From NCBI RefSeq assembly GCF_003667275.1, contig NZ_RCNV01000009.1, forward strand, positions 100,848 to 164,847: 64,000 nucleotides of DNA, given 5' to 3'. Under the pieces are notes generated by a model. That model saw only the letters and a program-made list of their open reading frames with translations, was not told the DNA's origin and searched no databases. This document shows positions 44,974-53,697 of the stretch, one piece after another. The position numbers and the translations under genes were made by a program. This DNA comes from Mesonia aquimarina (GTDB lineage Bacteria; Bacteroidota; Bacteroidia; Flavobacteriales; Flavobacteriaceae). Numbering within the stretch: the first letter of the stretch is position 1; every line of letters starts with the position of its first letter.

Positions 44974-45582
44974 TTAAATTTTACGCTCGTGCATTTCTGC
45001 CGCAGCGGACTTTTTAATCTCAGTTAATTTCTTTTTTAATTTGTAAAGCAATTCTAAACGCAGTTCTAAATTATTGATGAGCGCGCTTACCGTTTCTTCA
45101 TTAACTCCGGTATCATCAAGCTCTGCATTTAATTTTTTATATTCTTTGTCTAAGGCAGAAAGTTGCAGCATAAAAGAATCTATGAGTTCTTTATTTTCTT
45201 TGTTGATGTTTAGTTGCGATAATTCTGCATTGATATTTGCTAAATAAAAATCTTCTATTTTTTTAAATTCCGGAGAAACATCACTTAAATAAACCGGTTG
45301 AACTTTTACCGAAGGATCGGTTTGTAAATTTTCGTTAGCATTTACCACCGGATTTTCTATGCTACTTGCATTTTGTTGATAGATAAAAAATGTTGCTGCT
45401 AGGGCCACAATTAAAATTGCTGCGATTTTCAGCTTAAAAAAAGAAGTTGTTTCTTTCTTTTTTTCTGCCGGCATTTCTTTTTCAAGACGCTCTAGAAAAC
45501 GGTTTTGATGACCGCTTTCTAACGGAGCTCCTATCTTCTTTTCTTTTTCATTTTCAAAAAGTTTTCTAAGATCCTGTGCCAT
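44974..45582 (-). CDS. Putative anti-sigma factor (single-span membrane protein)
   Basis: 202 residues. Cytoplasmic N-terminal ~45 residues (MAQDLRKLFENEKEKKIGAP), one membrane span (FKLKIAAILIVALAATFFIY, ~47-66), then a periplasmic part with long helices ending in KKKLTEIKKSAAAEMHERKI. The start overlaps the ECF sigma gene by 17 bp, and this topology is the standard anti-sigma arrangement. No zinc motif is visible. The call rests mainly on position and topology. Confidence 0.7.
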   Translation of the reverse strand: MAQDLRKLFENEKEKKIGAPLESGHQNRFLERLEKEMPAEKKKETTSFFKLKIAAILIVALAATFFIYQQNASSIENPVVNANENLQTDPSVKVQPVYLSDVSPEFKKIEDFYLANINAELSQLNINKENKELIDSFMLQLSALDKEYKKLNAELDDTGVNEETVSALINNLELRLELLYKLKKKLTEIKKSAAAEMHERKI

Positions 45583-46111
45583 GATATAATGTTTTAAGTC
45601 TTTTTTGTAATTTTTTCTTTCCGCGATGAACCAGCGTTCTTGAAGAAACTGCCGTAATTCCTAATATTTGTGCTATTTCTTCATGATCGTACCCTTCTAT
45701 TAAAAAAAGCAAGACCGGATATTTGTAATTTTCAGGTAAGGCTTCAATTTCTTTCTTGATTTCATCTACAGATACCTCGTCTGCAACAGACCAATCGTTA
45801 TCTTCTTCTACCGTTCCTAAGGTTTGTTCATTTATAGCTGTAAAATTCACTTTTCTCGCTTTCAATTTATCAATGCTCTTATTGATAACAATCCGTTTTA
45901 ACCAAGCACCAAAAGTTACTTCTCCTGTAAATTGATGCAGTTTTAAAAAGGCTTGAACAAATCCTTCATGCATTGCTTCTTCTGCGTCATGCTGATTTTT
46001 TAAAAAGCGGAGCGCCACATAATACATCCCGTCACAGTACTTATTGTACAGTTCTAATTGAGCCTTCCTGTTATTTTGCCGGCATTTTTCTATTAATTCA
46101 ATTTGTAACAA
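45566..46111 (-). CDS. RNA polymerase ECF sigma factor
   Basis: 181 residues. sigma2: LYNKYCDGMYYVALRFLKNQ then HDAEEAMHEGFVQAFLKLHQ and WLKRIVINKSIDKLKARK. sigma4: EIKKEIEALPENYKYPVLLF, EGYDHEEIAQILGITAVSSR TLVHRGKKKLQ. Standard length and order, unlike the 277-residue factor at 23781. Head of a three-gene operon with an anti-sigma candidate and a DUF4097 protein; the signal it responds to is unknown. Confidence 0.93.
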   Translation of the reverse strand: MLQIELIEKCRQNNRKAQLELYNKYCDGMYYVALRFLKNQHDAEEAMHEGFVQAFLKLHQFTGEVTFGAWLKRIVINKSIDKLKARKVNFTAINEQTLGTVEEDNDWSVADEVSVDEIKKEIEALPENYKYPVLLFLIEGYDHEEIAQILGITAVSSRTLVHRGKKKLQKRLKTLYHGTGS

Positions 46112-46265
46112 AATTTGTTTAGTTAGTTGCTATTCATTTATAAAGACATGCTAAAATTTTAGATGTTGCATTTTTTTTCAGTAAATTTCCAAAAGCAAGA
46201 TCAGTAGATAATGATAAGAAATATGTTGATACAAAACGAAGACACAGTTTATTATTAAGGTTCAT

Positions 46266-46366
46266 ATAAACTAGCTCGGGACAAATCCAAAAGGCATTCG
46301 TTATAAACAAACTTTCAATTTCGAGGCAGGCTCGGGGTATGAAACCTTTTGGGGGTACTCACAAAT
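46266..46366 (+). repeat. CTACCTCG...GGCGGTGCC intergenic repeat, copy C
   Basis: Shares AGGCATTCGTTATAAACAAA, CTTTCAATTTCGAGGCAGGC and the GGGGGTACTCACAA end with copies A and B; more diverged. Ends 21 bp before the start codon of the DUF2911 gene. Confidence 0.7.
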
Positions 46367-46387
46367 TTAAAACTAATTATTTTTTTA

Positions 46388-46951
46388 ATGCACAAGAAAA
46401 TTAAATGGACTGTTTTAAGCCTTGTTATTCTAATTCTAGGCGGCACAATTGGATTTTATAGTTGGAAAGGGGAAACCAAATCTTATAGTCCGGAAGACAC
46501 CGTAAACTTTAAACAAGCGGGATTAAAAATTGAAGTCTTTTATAACCGGCCTTATAGAAAAGGAAGAGAACTTTTTGGGAATTTAGTTCCGTATGGAGAA
46601 GTTTGGCGAACGGGCGCTAACGAAGCAACCACCATTAGCTTTAATAAAGATATAATGGTTGACGGCTCTTTGCTGAAATCGGGTAAATATACCCTGTGGA
46701 CTATTCCGAATAAAGATTCGTGGAAAGTGATCTTTAACGATAAAATGTACGCTTGGGGAATTGAGCTCACTACCGAAAAAGCCGCTAGAGAAGCAAGCTT
46801 TGATGCACTTACTTTAGAAACCCCCGTTACAGAAAATAAAGAACTCGTGGAGCAATTCACCATTTCCTTTAAAGAACAACAAGGATTAATCAATATGAAG
46901 TTAGCTTGGGGAAAAACGCTGATTTCTATTCCTATAAAAGAAGTTAGTTAA
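46388..46951 (+). CDS. DUF2911 family protein, membrane-anchored
   Basis: 187 residues from the ATG at 46388 (MHKKIKWTVLSLVILILGGT), which gives an N-terminal membrane anchor; an upstream ATG falls in the repeat. The family core is clear: LKIEVFYNRPYRKGRELFG, LVPYGEVWRTGANEATTISF, LKSGKYTLWTIPNKDSWKVI and FNDKMYAWGIELT. DUF2911 is a periplasmic or secreted family common in Bacteroidota with no known function. Confidence 0.9.
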   Translation: MHKKIKWTVLSLVILILGGTIGFYSWKGETKSYSPEDTVNFKQAGLKIEVFYNRPYRKGRELFGNLVPYGEVWRTGANEATTISFNKDIMVDGSLLKSGKYTLWTIPNKDSWKVIFNDKMYAWGIELTTEKAAREASFDALTLETPVTENKELVEQFTISFKEQQGLINMKLAWGKTLISIPIKEVS

Positions 46952-47044
46952 ATAATTAATTGCATATTTATTAAAAACATGCATTATAACAACATAATTA
47001 GTTAATTTACGTTATAAAATATAAATTTACGTAAATATATTCCA

Positions 47045-47740
47045 ATGAAACCTATTGTTCTTTCTTTATTAATAGTTGTTTTTGGTACTTTGACAACTTT
47101 TGCACAATTGCAGCGTGCACATTATAAGGTTGTTTCTGAATTTAAAAAGCAACCCGATAGTATTCAAGCCAATCAAAACCTTTCGCTAGCTGTTCTTAAC
47201 CAAATTATGCAACAGGAAACCTTAGTACCTATTTTAGAGACTACAGCAACTCCAAATAGAATTAAATTTCGCTATTTACCTCCACAACAAACTAACTCAG
47301 GATTATCTATACAAATGCCTAATGTATTGATTGTATATAATAAGGAAAAAGAAAAAACAACCATTTATAATGCTGAAACTCAAATAGTGAAAGAAATCTG
47401 GATGCTTTCTTCAGGTGAACATGAACTGTTAAAGGATAAAGACAGCCTTATCAACGGTAAAAACTTAAGAGTGATTGAATTAGGCTTAAAAGATTCCCCT
47501 GAAAAAGGAACACGTTTATTTTATATTGACGAAACTTTACCTGAAAATATAACTCCTATTCATGGAGATTTTCAGAAAGAATTAAATGTAAAAGGAGGCA
47601 TTCGGGAGTATCATGTTATTCACGAAGATAAAATTCTTAAATATATATTGAAGTCACATAAAGAAATACCCACGGAGGTTTTCTTATTTCACAATATAAC
47701 AACGCTACCCGAACCCATAGAAAAAATTGCTTTCTTTTAA
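47045..47740 (+). CDS. Secreted hypothetical protein
   Basis: 231 residues. MKPIVLSLLIVVFGTLTTFA QLQ is a signal peptide. The remainder is soluble and beta-rich (MPNVLIVYNKEKEKTTIYNA, VKEIWMLSSGEHELLKDKDS, YIDETLPENITPIHGD). It faintly recalls the GLPGLI-type secreted proteins of flavobacteria, but the diagnostic motif is absent. Ends just before a bidirectional terminator. No function assigned. Confidence 0.65.
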   Translation: MKPIVLSLLIVVFGTLTTFAQLQRAHYKVVSEFKKQPDSIQANQNLSLAVLNQIMQQETLVPILETTATPNRIKFRYLPPQQTNSGLSIQMPNVLIVYNKEKEKTTIYNAETQIVKEIWMLSSGEHELLKDKDSLINGKNLRVIELGLKDSPEKGTRLFYIDETLPENITPIHGDFQKELNVKGGIREYHVIHEDKILKYILKSHKEIPTEVFLFHNITTLPEPIEKIAFF

Positions 47741-47761
47741 TATAAAATTCGTTTTAAAAAC

Positions 47762-47793
47762 AAAAAGCTCGCTTAAAATAAGCGAGCTTTTTT
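47762..47793. terminator. Bidirectional terminator
   Basis: AAAAAGCTCGCTTA-AAA-TAAGCGAGCTTTTTT; A-run on one side and T-run on the other, between the convergent genes ending at 47740 and 47811. Confidence 0.92.
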
Positions 47794-47810
47794 ATAAAGT
47801 AAAAACTATA

Positions 47811-48236
47811 TTATTCGTCTAATAACAAGTTTAATGTTACATCAATATTATCGCGTGTAGCTCTAGAGAATGGGCAAACTTCATGTGCCTTGTTTACTAG
47901 TTCCTCTCCCGTTTCAACATCTACTCCCGGAAGATAAGAATCTAACACCACAGACAACTGAAAGTCTCCTTCATCAGTTTTACCAATGCTTACAGACCCT
48001 GTTACGCTAAAATCTCCTAAATCTAAATTTTTCTTCTCAGCAATAGATTGTAAAGCACTACCGTAACAAGCTGAATAAGCCGAAGCAAATAATTGCTCCG
48101 GATTTGTACCGTCGCCACCATCGCCATTCATTTCTTTAGGCACGCTCAAATTCATATCTATTTTACCGTCATCACTTTTTACGGTTCCCACCCTACCTCC
48201 GTGAGCAGTTGACTTGGCTGTATAAAACGTTTTCAT
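47811..48236 (-). CDS. Organic hydroperoxide resistance protein (OsmC/Ohr)
   Basis: 141 residues. Thiol peroxidase with the paired catalytic Cys: C57 (FASAYSACYGSALQSIAE) and C121 (AHEVCPFSRATRDN), and Arg in GGRVGTVKSDDG. Length and motif spacing fit Ohr rather than OsmC. Reduces organic and lipid hydroperoxides with dihydrolipoate. Single gene; no OhrR regulator nearby. Confidence 0.92.
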   Translation of the reverse strand: MKTFYTAKSTAHGGRVGTVKSDDGKIDMNLSVPKEMNGDGGDGTNPEQLFASAYSACYGSALQSIAEKKNLDLGDFSVTGSVSIGKTDEGDFQLSVVLDSYLPGVDVETGEELVNKAHEVCPFSRATRDNIDVTLNLLLDE

Positions 48237-48335
48237 AAATTTATTTTTTAGTTATTAATTATGTGTTGAATATAGAAAGGATTGAAAGGCTTTTCAAAAA
48301 TGAATTCATAAATTTGTGCTAAATATTTAATCGAT

Positions 48336-49421
48336 TTGAAGCAGCCCAATAAAAAAGATTCCGCTTTACACGAAAAGCAAGGAAAATCTATCGAGAATAG
48401 CGTAAGTTCTAAAAGTGCTGATCGTATAAAAGCGCTTCGGAAGAAAAAAGTATCGGCAAAAAATTTGCTTGATTCTATTTTAGAGGGCAACAAAACTGCT
48501 TTAAGTCGAGCAATCACCTTAATTGAAAGTCAGCAACAAAACCACGCAAAAGATGTTTCTACCCTAATTGAAGGTTGTTTACCGCATGCAAACAAGTCGC
48601 TTAGAATTGGGATTACAGGCGTTCCCGGCGTGGGTAAAAGTACGTTTATTGAAGCCTTTGGTAATTTTTTAATCCAACAAGGAAAAAAAGTAGCGGTTTT
48701 AGCCGTAGATCCTACCAGTTCCATTTCTCACGGAAGTATTTTAGGTGATAAAACCCGAATGGAGGAATTGGTAAAGCAAGAAAATGCATTTATTCGTCCC
48801 ACAGCTTCAGGCGATTCTTTGGGAGGTGTGGCAAAGAAAACACGTGAATCTATTATTTTATGTGAAGCTGCCGGTTTTGATACTATTTTAATTGAAACGG
48901 TTGGCGTAGGGCAAAGTGAAACGGTGGTGCACAGTATGACCGATTTTTTCTTATTACTGAAATTAGCCGGTGCCGGCGATGAACTACAGGGGATTAAGCG
49001 GGGTATTATGGAAATGGCCGATGCCATTGTCATTAATAAAGCCGATGGTGAAAATGAACGTCCTGCCAAAAAAGCCAAAGCAGAATTTAAAAAAGCGCTT
49101 CACCTCTACCCGACCAGAGAAAGTGAATGGATCCCAAAAGTGAAATTAGCCAGTGCTTTATACAATACGGGAATTGAAAATATTTGGAAGATGATTTCTA
49201 AGTATGAAAATTTAACCAAAAAAAACGATTACTTTTTTCATAAACGCCAAGAGCAAAATAAATTTTGGTTGCTGCAAACCATCAATGAAAAATTGAAATC
49301 CAATTTTTATAATCAACCCGCAATTAAAACGGAGTTAAAAAAGCAATTGCGATTAATTGAAGAACAAAAAACCACTCCTTTTGAAGCGGCTAATTTTTTA
49401 TTACAACTTGCTAATTCTTAG
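48336..49421 (+). CDS. meaB: Methylmalonyl-CoA mutase-associated GTPase MeaB
   Basis: 361 residues. G3E GTPase: Walker A GVPGVGKSTFIEAFG, then VLAVDPTSSISHGSILGDKT RMEELV, TVGVGQSETVVHSMTDFFLL and VINKADGENERP (NKxD). Protects and repairs B12-dependent methylmalonyl-CoA mutase. The frame begins with TTG at 48336 (TTGAAGCAGCCC); the first ~35 residues are polar and not conserved, so the exact start is uncertain. The mutase genes are not in this window. Confidence 0.93.
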   Translation: MKQPNKKDSALHEKQGKSIENSVSSKSADRIKALRKKKVSAKNLLDSILEGNKTALSRAITLIESQQQNHAKDVSTLIEGCLPHANKSLRIGITGVPGVGKSTFIEAFGNFLIQQGKKVAVLAVDPTSSISHGSILGDKTRMEELVKQENAFIRPTASGDSLGGVAKKTRESIILCEAAGFDTILIETVGVGQSETVVHSMTDFFLLLKLAGAGDELQGIKRGIMEMADAIVINKADGENERPAKKAKAEFKKALHLYPTRESEWIPKVKLASALYNTGIENIWKMISKYENLTKKNDYFFHKRQEQNKFWLLQTINEKLKSNFYNQPAIKTELKKQLRLIEEQKTTPFEAANFLLQLANS

Positions 49422-49651
49422 TAAAACTCACTATTATCTGGTAAAGAAACAAGACCGCTTCGCTTTTAGAACCGAGAAGCAAGACTGGATATTAACGAAC
49501 TAATAAATAGCTTTTTGAAGCGTATAAAATTTATTTTCGAGTTTTATGAGCTACATTTTTACGCATAATTTTTCAGGTTATTTTTTGCAAGTTCAATCCA
49601 AATTATAGTCATAATTCACCGTTTTATGGACTCAGCATAACGTAAAACTTG

Positions 49652-50596
49652 CTAATCAATAAAATTAGTTTTATACCATTTTACTTGCTGTTCTAAACCT
49701 TCGGTTAAAGTTGTTTGCGGATTGTAATCTAGGAGTTTTTTCGCTTTATCGATTACGGCTTTTGTCCGCCATTGATCGCCCGGTCGTTTTTCTACAATAG
49801 ACAATTCAATTTTTCTTCCTAAAATTTTTTCAACAGTTGCTATACCTTCTTGTGTAGTATGTTCTACTTCGGTCCCTAAATTGATTATCTCTCCGTCAAT
49901 TTTCTGATAGCGTTCTACTGCTTTTACAATTCCGTCAACTATATCTCCCACATAGGTAAAACTACGCAAGTGTTTTTCGCTTCCGCTGAATAATGGAAAA
50001 GTTTCATTCTTAAAACCGCAAGCGATAAGTTTAGTATATAATTTCTCCGGACGTTCTCGTGGTCCGTAAACCGAATAAAGCCGTAATGAACTTGCTGAAA
50101 GTTTTTTATTTCTAGATGCTGACAATACCAATTGTTCTGCTGCTAATTTGGTAATTCCATAATGAGAGGCCGGTTTTGGCGCTACACTTTCAGGAAAAGT
50201 AGCTTCTAGTCCATAGATTGACGAAGTACCGATGTTTATAAAATGCTTTAGGTTTTTATTTTTTAAACTGAAGTCGATTAGATTTTTTGTTGCTAAAAAA
50301 TTATTGGTAAAGTAATCTTCAAAAGAACTGCTTGCAGAAATCCCGGGTTGTGCAGCAAAATGAATAATAAACTCAAAATCTGTTGAAAGCGTATTTACAT
50401 CTTTAGGCTTTCGAAGGTCGAGATCTAAAACATCTATATCTTTGGCCGATAGGGCTTTTTCATTTAAACGCTTTAGGGAAAGCGAATAATAATCAGAAAA
50501 ATTATCGACACCAACAACTTCAAAGCCCATTTTACTTAAGCGTTCAGCCGCATGCGAACCGATAAACCCAGCAGCGCCGGTTACCAATATTTTCAT
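49652..50596 (-). CDS. NAD-dependent sugar epimerase/dehydratase (UDP-glucuronate 4-epimerase-like)
   Basis: 314 residues, extended SDR. Rossmann motif VTGAAGFIGSHAAERL, DNFSDYYSLSLKRL (typical of UDP-GlcA/UDP-Glc epimerases), catalytic IGTSSIYG and HYGITKLAAEQ (YxxxK). YSVYGPRERPEKLYTKLI is the substrate region. Probably interconverts UDP-sugars for surface polysaccharide. Stand-alone, so the substrate is not fixed by context. Confidence 0.85.
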   Translation of the reverse strand: MKILVTGAAGFIGSHAAERLSKMGFEVVGVDNFSDYYSLSLKRLNEKALSAKDIDVLDLDLRKPKDVNTLSTDFEFIIHFAAQPGISASSSFEDYFTNNFLATKNLIDFSLKNKNLKHFINIGTSSIYGLEATFPESVAPKPASHYGITKLAAEQLVLSASRNKKLSASSLRLYSVYGPRERPEKLYTKLIACGFKNETFPLFSGSEKHLRSFTYVGDIVDGIVKAVERYQKIDGEIINLGTEVEHTTQEGIATVEKILGRKIELSIVEKRPGDQWRTKAVIDKAKKLLDYNPQTTLTEGLEQQVKWYKTNFID

Positions 50597-50787
50597 TGAA
50601 TAGTATTTTATTTAACTAAATTTCTTTTAATTTCGAACAAAGCTGAGCGACTGTATACAAAGTTTACTTTTGTTAACATGAGCTTGATTTACTTCATTGA
50701 ATCTTCTATTTCACTTTACCATGCCCCCCTGCAATTCAGAATCTCATATCTTCATTCTGTGTAGAAAGCCTCCAATTAAAATAAAAA

Positions 50788-51348
50788 TTAAGCCATATAT
50801 TTTTTCAGTAAAAACTGTTGAAGCTTATAAAATACAAAGCCCAAAAATGCTCCAATTATAATTCCGGTAAGTACGTCTCCCGGATAGTGTTTCCCTACGT
50901 AAATTCTACTGTAGCTGACAATCATTGCCCAAAAAAACATCCCGAATAAAGCGTATTTATACCAATGTTTTAAAATTGAACCTAAATATATTGCCAAGGC
51001 TGTAGAGCTTGCCGCGTGTGCAGAAAAATACCCGTAACTTCCACAGTAATCCATTAAAAATCTGCCTTGCTGCATAAAATCTTCTTTGCAAGGTCTGGGA
51101 CGCTCAAAATAATCTTTAAACACATTTGCTAATTGATCTGTACAGGTTATTAATCCTGCAATTAGAACTACTGTTACGATTACAGCTTTCCAACCATAAT
51201 TTTTAATCAGTAAAAAAAGTAAAAATGCATACAGCGGAATGGCAGCAAATTTGTGCGTAATAAAAACCCAAAACCAATCCCAAGTAGATGTTCCTAAGTT
51301 ATTGAGGTATAAAAACACATCTTGATCGAGCTGTAATAATTCTTCCAT
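50788..51348 (-). CDS. PAP2-family membrane phosphatase
   Basis: 186 residues with about five membrane spans. Phosphatase motifs in order: KDYFERPRPC (C1), GYFSAHAASSTALA (C2, SAHA in place of PSGH), and SRIYVGKHYPGDVLTG (C3, SRx5HxxxD). Likely a lipid or undecaprenyl pyrophosphate phosphatase, which recycles carrier lipid. 3 bp from the small gene upstream (51352), so co-transcribed with it and MATE. Confidence 0.9.
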   Translation of the reverse strand: MEELLQLDQDVFLYLNNLGTSTWDWFWVFITHKFAAIPLYAFLLFLLIKNYGWKAVIVTVVLIAGLITCTDQLANVFKDYFERPRPCKEDFMQQGRFLMDYCGSYGYFSAHAASSTALAIYLGSILKHWYKYALFGMFFWAMIVSYSRIYVGKHYPGDVLTGIIIGAFLGFVFYKLQQFLLKKYMA

Positions 51349-51351
51349 AGA

Positions 51352-51579
51352 TTATTCTTGATAACGTTCTACTTCGCGATCATAAAACTCAGAAGCTTCT
51401 TTAATTAAATTTTCTGCTTCATTTTGTAATTCTTCTTCGTCATTTTTATCAAAATCTTCCAGCCACTCTACCTCATCATCCTGTAAATTAATAATAAAAC
51501 GAGGAAACTGTGTATGTACTACAAAAATAGCATCGGGATAATCTGTATTATCCCCTAATAAAAATCGTGGAAATTCCAT
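51352..51579 (-). CDS. Small acidic hypothetical protein
   Basis: 75 residues: MEFPRFLLGDNTDYPDAIFV then VHTQFPRFIINLQDDEVEWL and an acidic helical tail (DKNDEEELQNEAENLIKEAS). Between MATE (13 bp upstream) and PAP2 (3 bp downstream). I recognise it as a type common in flavobacteria but know no function. Confidence 0.7.
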   Translation of the reverse strand: MEFPRFLLGDNTDYPDAIFVVHTQFPRFIINLQDDEVEWLEDFDKNDEEELQNEAENLIKEASEFYDREVERYQE

Positions 51580-51592
51580 TAAAAAAATCTAA

Positions 51593-52966
51593 TTAAGGTG
51601 TTGTTAAAACACCGTGGTTTATTAATTTTTTACTTAAATAATTAAATCGAAGATACAACATTATTGCCGAAGCAGACAAACCTGCCAGCAAACCAAGCCA
51701 AATTCCTATACTGCCTAAAACAGCTTCTTTTCCTGTAAAGTATGAAATTGGAAAACCGATTAACCAATAAGAAATAAAACAAATAAGCATGGGTATTTTT
51801 ACATCTTGTAAACCTCTAAGCGCCCCTAGAATTACTACTTGTAGTCCGTCACTTAACTGAAAAAGTGCAGCTACAATTAATAGTTGTGCGGCAATTTGTG
51901 TTACTTCAAAATTATCTATATAAAATGTTGGTAAAATATCTTTTAGTACAATAAAACCGATTGCGAAAACAGCTTCGATCAGGAATACTAATAAAAATGT
52001 TGAAAAAGCAATTCTGTGCATTTCTTTAAAATCGTTTCTTCCTTTTTGATTTGCTACGCGAATTGTTGCGGTAACACCAATTCCCACCGCAATCATAAAA
52101 GTCATAGAAGATAAATTGAGTGCTACTTGATTGGCCGCTTGCGGATTGGTACCCAGCATTCCTGCTAAAAAAACAGAACCTGTAAAAATAGCTACTTCAA
52201 AAAGCATTTGTAAAGCAGTAGGAAATCCTAAATCCCACATACGTTTAAACACTTTTTTCTGAAGCGATTTTTTTGCCCAGATAAAGTAAGTGCTAAATTT
52301 TTTCTTCGATTTTAAAATGTAATATAAAAAACCAAGCATAAAAAACCTCGAAATTAAAGTTCCGATAGCAGCACCTTCTAATTCTAAGCGGGGAAAAATC
52401 CAAACCCCATAAATTAATAAATAATTGAATAAAACATTTACCAGATTAGCAGCAATAGTAGCGTACATCGCATACTTGGTTTGCGAAAGTCCATCACCAA
52501 ATTGTTTAAAAGCTTGAAACAACATCAATGGCAATAACGAAAAAGCTACGATATTAATGTAAGGCAATGATAAATCGACCACTTCCGGCGGCTGATCTAA
52601 ATAATACAGCAATGGTTTTGCCGCCCAAACCAATGCAAATAAAATTATACCGTTAAGCAAACACATAATAATACCGTGCTGAAAAAAAGAACGGCCTTTT
52701 TCTATATCTGCGGCTCCATCGGCTTCTGCAATAAGTGGCGTAATGGCAAAACTAAAACCAATACCAATAGAAAGCGCTATAAAAATTAAACTGTTTCCTA
52801 AGGAAACTGCAGCCAAGGGCGCAGCTCCTAATTGCCCAACCATAATATTATCGGCCAAGCCGACCAATACATGACCTAACTGACCTAACATTACCGGAAA
52901 GGCAATTTTTATATTTTTCCGAAATTCTTGTGTATAGGTAGAAAGTTGCACCAATTTTTTTTGCAA
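51593..52966 (-). CDS. MATE family multidrug/cation efflux transporter
   Basis: 457 residues, twelve membrane segments. IAFPVMLGQLGHVLVGLADN IMVGQLGAAPLAAVSLGNSL is the N-terminal MatE signature; the second half repeats the fold from about residue 245 (GFPTALQMLFEVAIFTGSVF). Exports drugs or metabolites using Na+ or H+. First gene of a three-gene unit (MATE, small protein, PAP2). Confidence 0.93.
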   Translation of the reverse strand: MQKKLVQLSTYTQEFRKNIKIAFPVMLGQLGHVLVGLADNIMVGQLGAAPLAAVSLGNSLIFIALSIGIGFSFAITPLIAEADGAADIEKGRSFFQHGIIMCLLNGIILFALVWAAKPLLYYLDQPPEVVDLSLPYINIVAFSLLPLMLFQAFKQFGDGLSQTKYAMYATIAANLVNVLFNYLLIYGVWIFPRLELEGAAIGTLISRFFMLGFLYYILKSKKKFSTYFIWAKKSLQKKVFKRMWDLGFPTALQMLFEVAIFTGSVFLAGMLGTNPQAANQVALNLSSMTFMIAVGIGVTATIRVANQKGRNDFKEMHRIAFSTFLLVFLIEAVFAIGFIVLKDILPTFYIDNFEVTQIAAQLLIVAALFQLSDGLQVVILGALRGLQDVKIPMLICFISYWLIGFPISYFTGKEAVLGSIGIWLGLLAGLSASAIMLYLRFNYLSKKLINHGVLTTP

Positions 52967-52983
52967 AGATATTTTATTTCAAC

Positions 52984-53697
52984 TTGAAAAAATCTGTTTT
53001 TACCAGAAGATTTAAGACTACTTTAATAGAAAAAGATGTTGCTTTCTACTACCTTACTTTTTCAAATTTATCGGTTAAAAATTTTATGACGTACAGCAAT
53101 AAAGAAATTCCTAAATCCATAGAAAAACAAGTTGAAAAAGCGCTAAGTTTTTATCCTGAATTAAAAGAAACTCCAATTTCATTTAAATTCAAAAAAAGCA
53201 TTAAAAAATCTACCATGCAAGCGCAACCAAGATACGAGAGCTTTTTAAGAAGTAAGAAAAACAGAAGTTACATTATTTTAATCAGTGAGAAATTTCATAT
53301 TGAAGATGAAGAATTTCACATTACCGATGTTGAAGATGATGTATTGATTGGATGGATTGGTCATGAACTTGGCCACGTAATGGATTACAGAGACCGAAGC
53401 ACACTTGGCATGCTCATTTTCGGAATTAAATATTTATTCTCTAAACGACATATTAAAGAAGTGGAACGTGCCGCAGACACCTTTGCTGTAAAACACGGGA
53501 TGTATCAATATATTTTAGCCACTAAAAACTTTATTTTGAACAATACCAGCATCAGTCCAACATATAAAGCCCGTATTAAACGACTTTATATGTCGCCCGA
53601 AGAAATCATGGAATTGGTCAACAATTTAAAAACGGAAGAGGTCGAGAAAAAAGTTGAAAAAGAAGCCGAAGAAGAAAACCAAACGTTTAGCTATTAG
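52984..53697 (+). CDS. M48-like zinc metalloprotease, soluble
   Basis: 237 residues in the open frame starting with TTG at 52984; a likely alternative start is the ATG near 53086 (MTYSNKEIPKSIEKQVEKAL). The zinc motif is GWIGHELGHVMDYRDRSTLG (HELGH), and VERAADTFAVKHGM supplies the third-ligand helix E-x-x-A-D of M48 gluzincins. No signal peptide. Divergent from MATE, with 17 bp between the two starts. Substrate unknown. Confidence 0.8.
   Translation: MKKSVFTRRFKTTLIEKDVAFYYLTFSNLSVKNFMTYSNKEIPKSIEKQVEKALSFYPELKETPISFKFKKSIKKSTMQAQPRYESFLRSKKNRSYIILISEKFHIEDEEFHITDVEDDVLIGWIGHELGHVMDYRDRSTLGMLIFGIKYLFSKRHIKEVERAADTFAVKHGMYQYILATKNFILNNTSISPTYKARIKRLYMSPEEIMELVNNLKTEEVEKKVEKEAEEENQTFSY

Noticed and set aside
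45566..46111. Second RNA-guided sigma factor
   Set aside because: Standard ECF length and an adjacent anti-sigma candidate; no Cas12f-like gene nearby.
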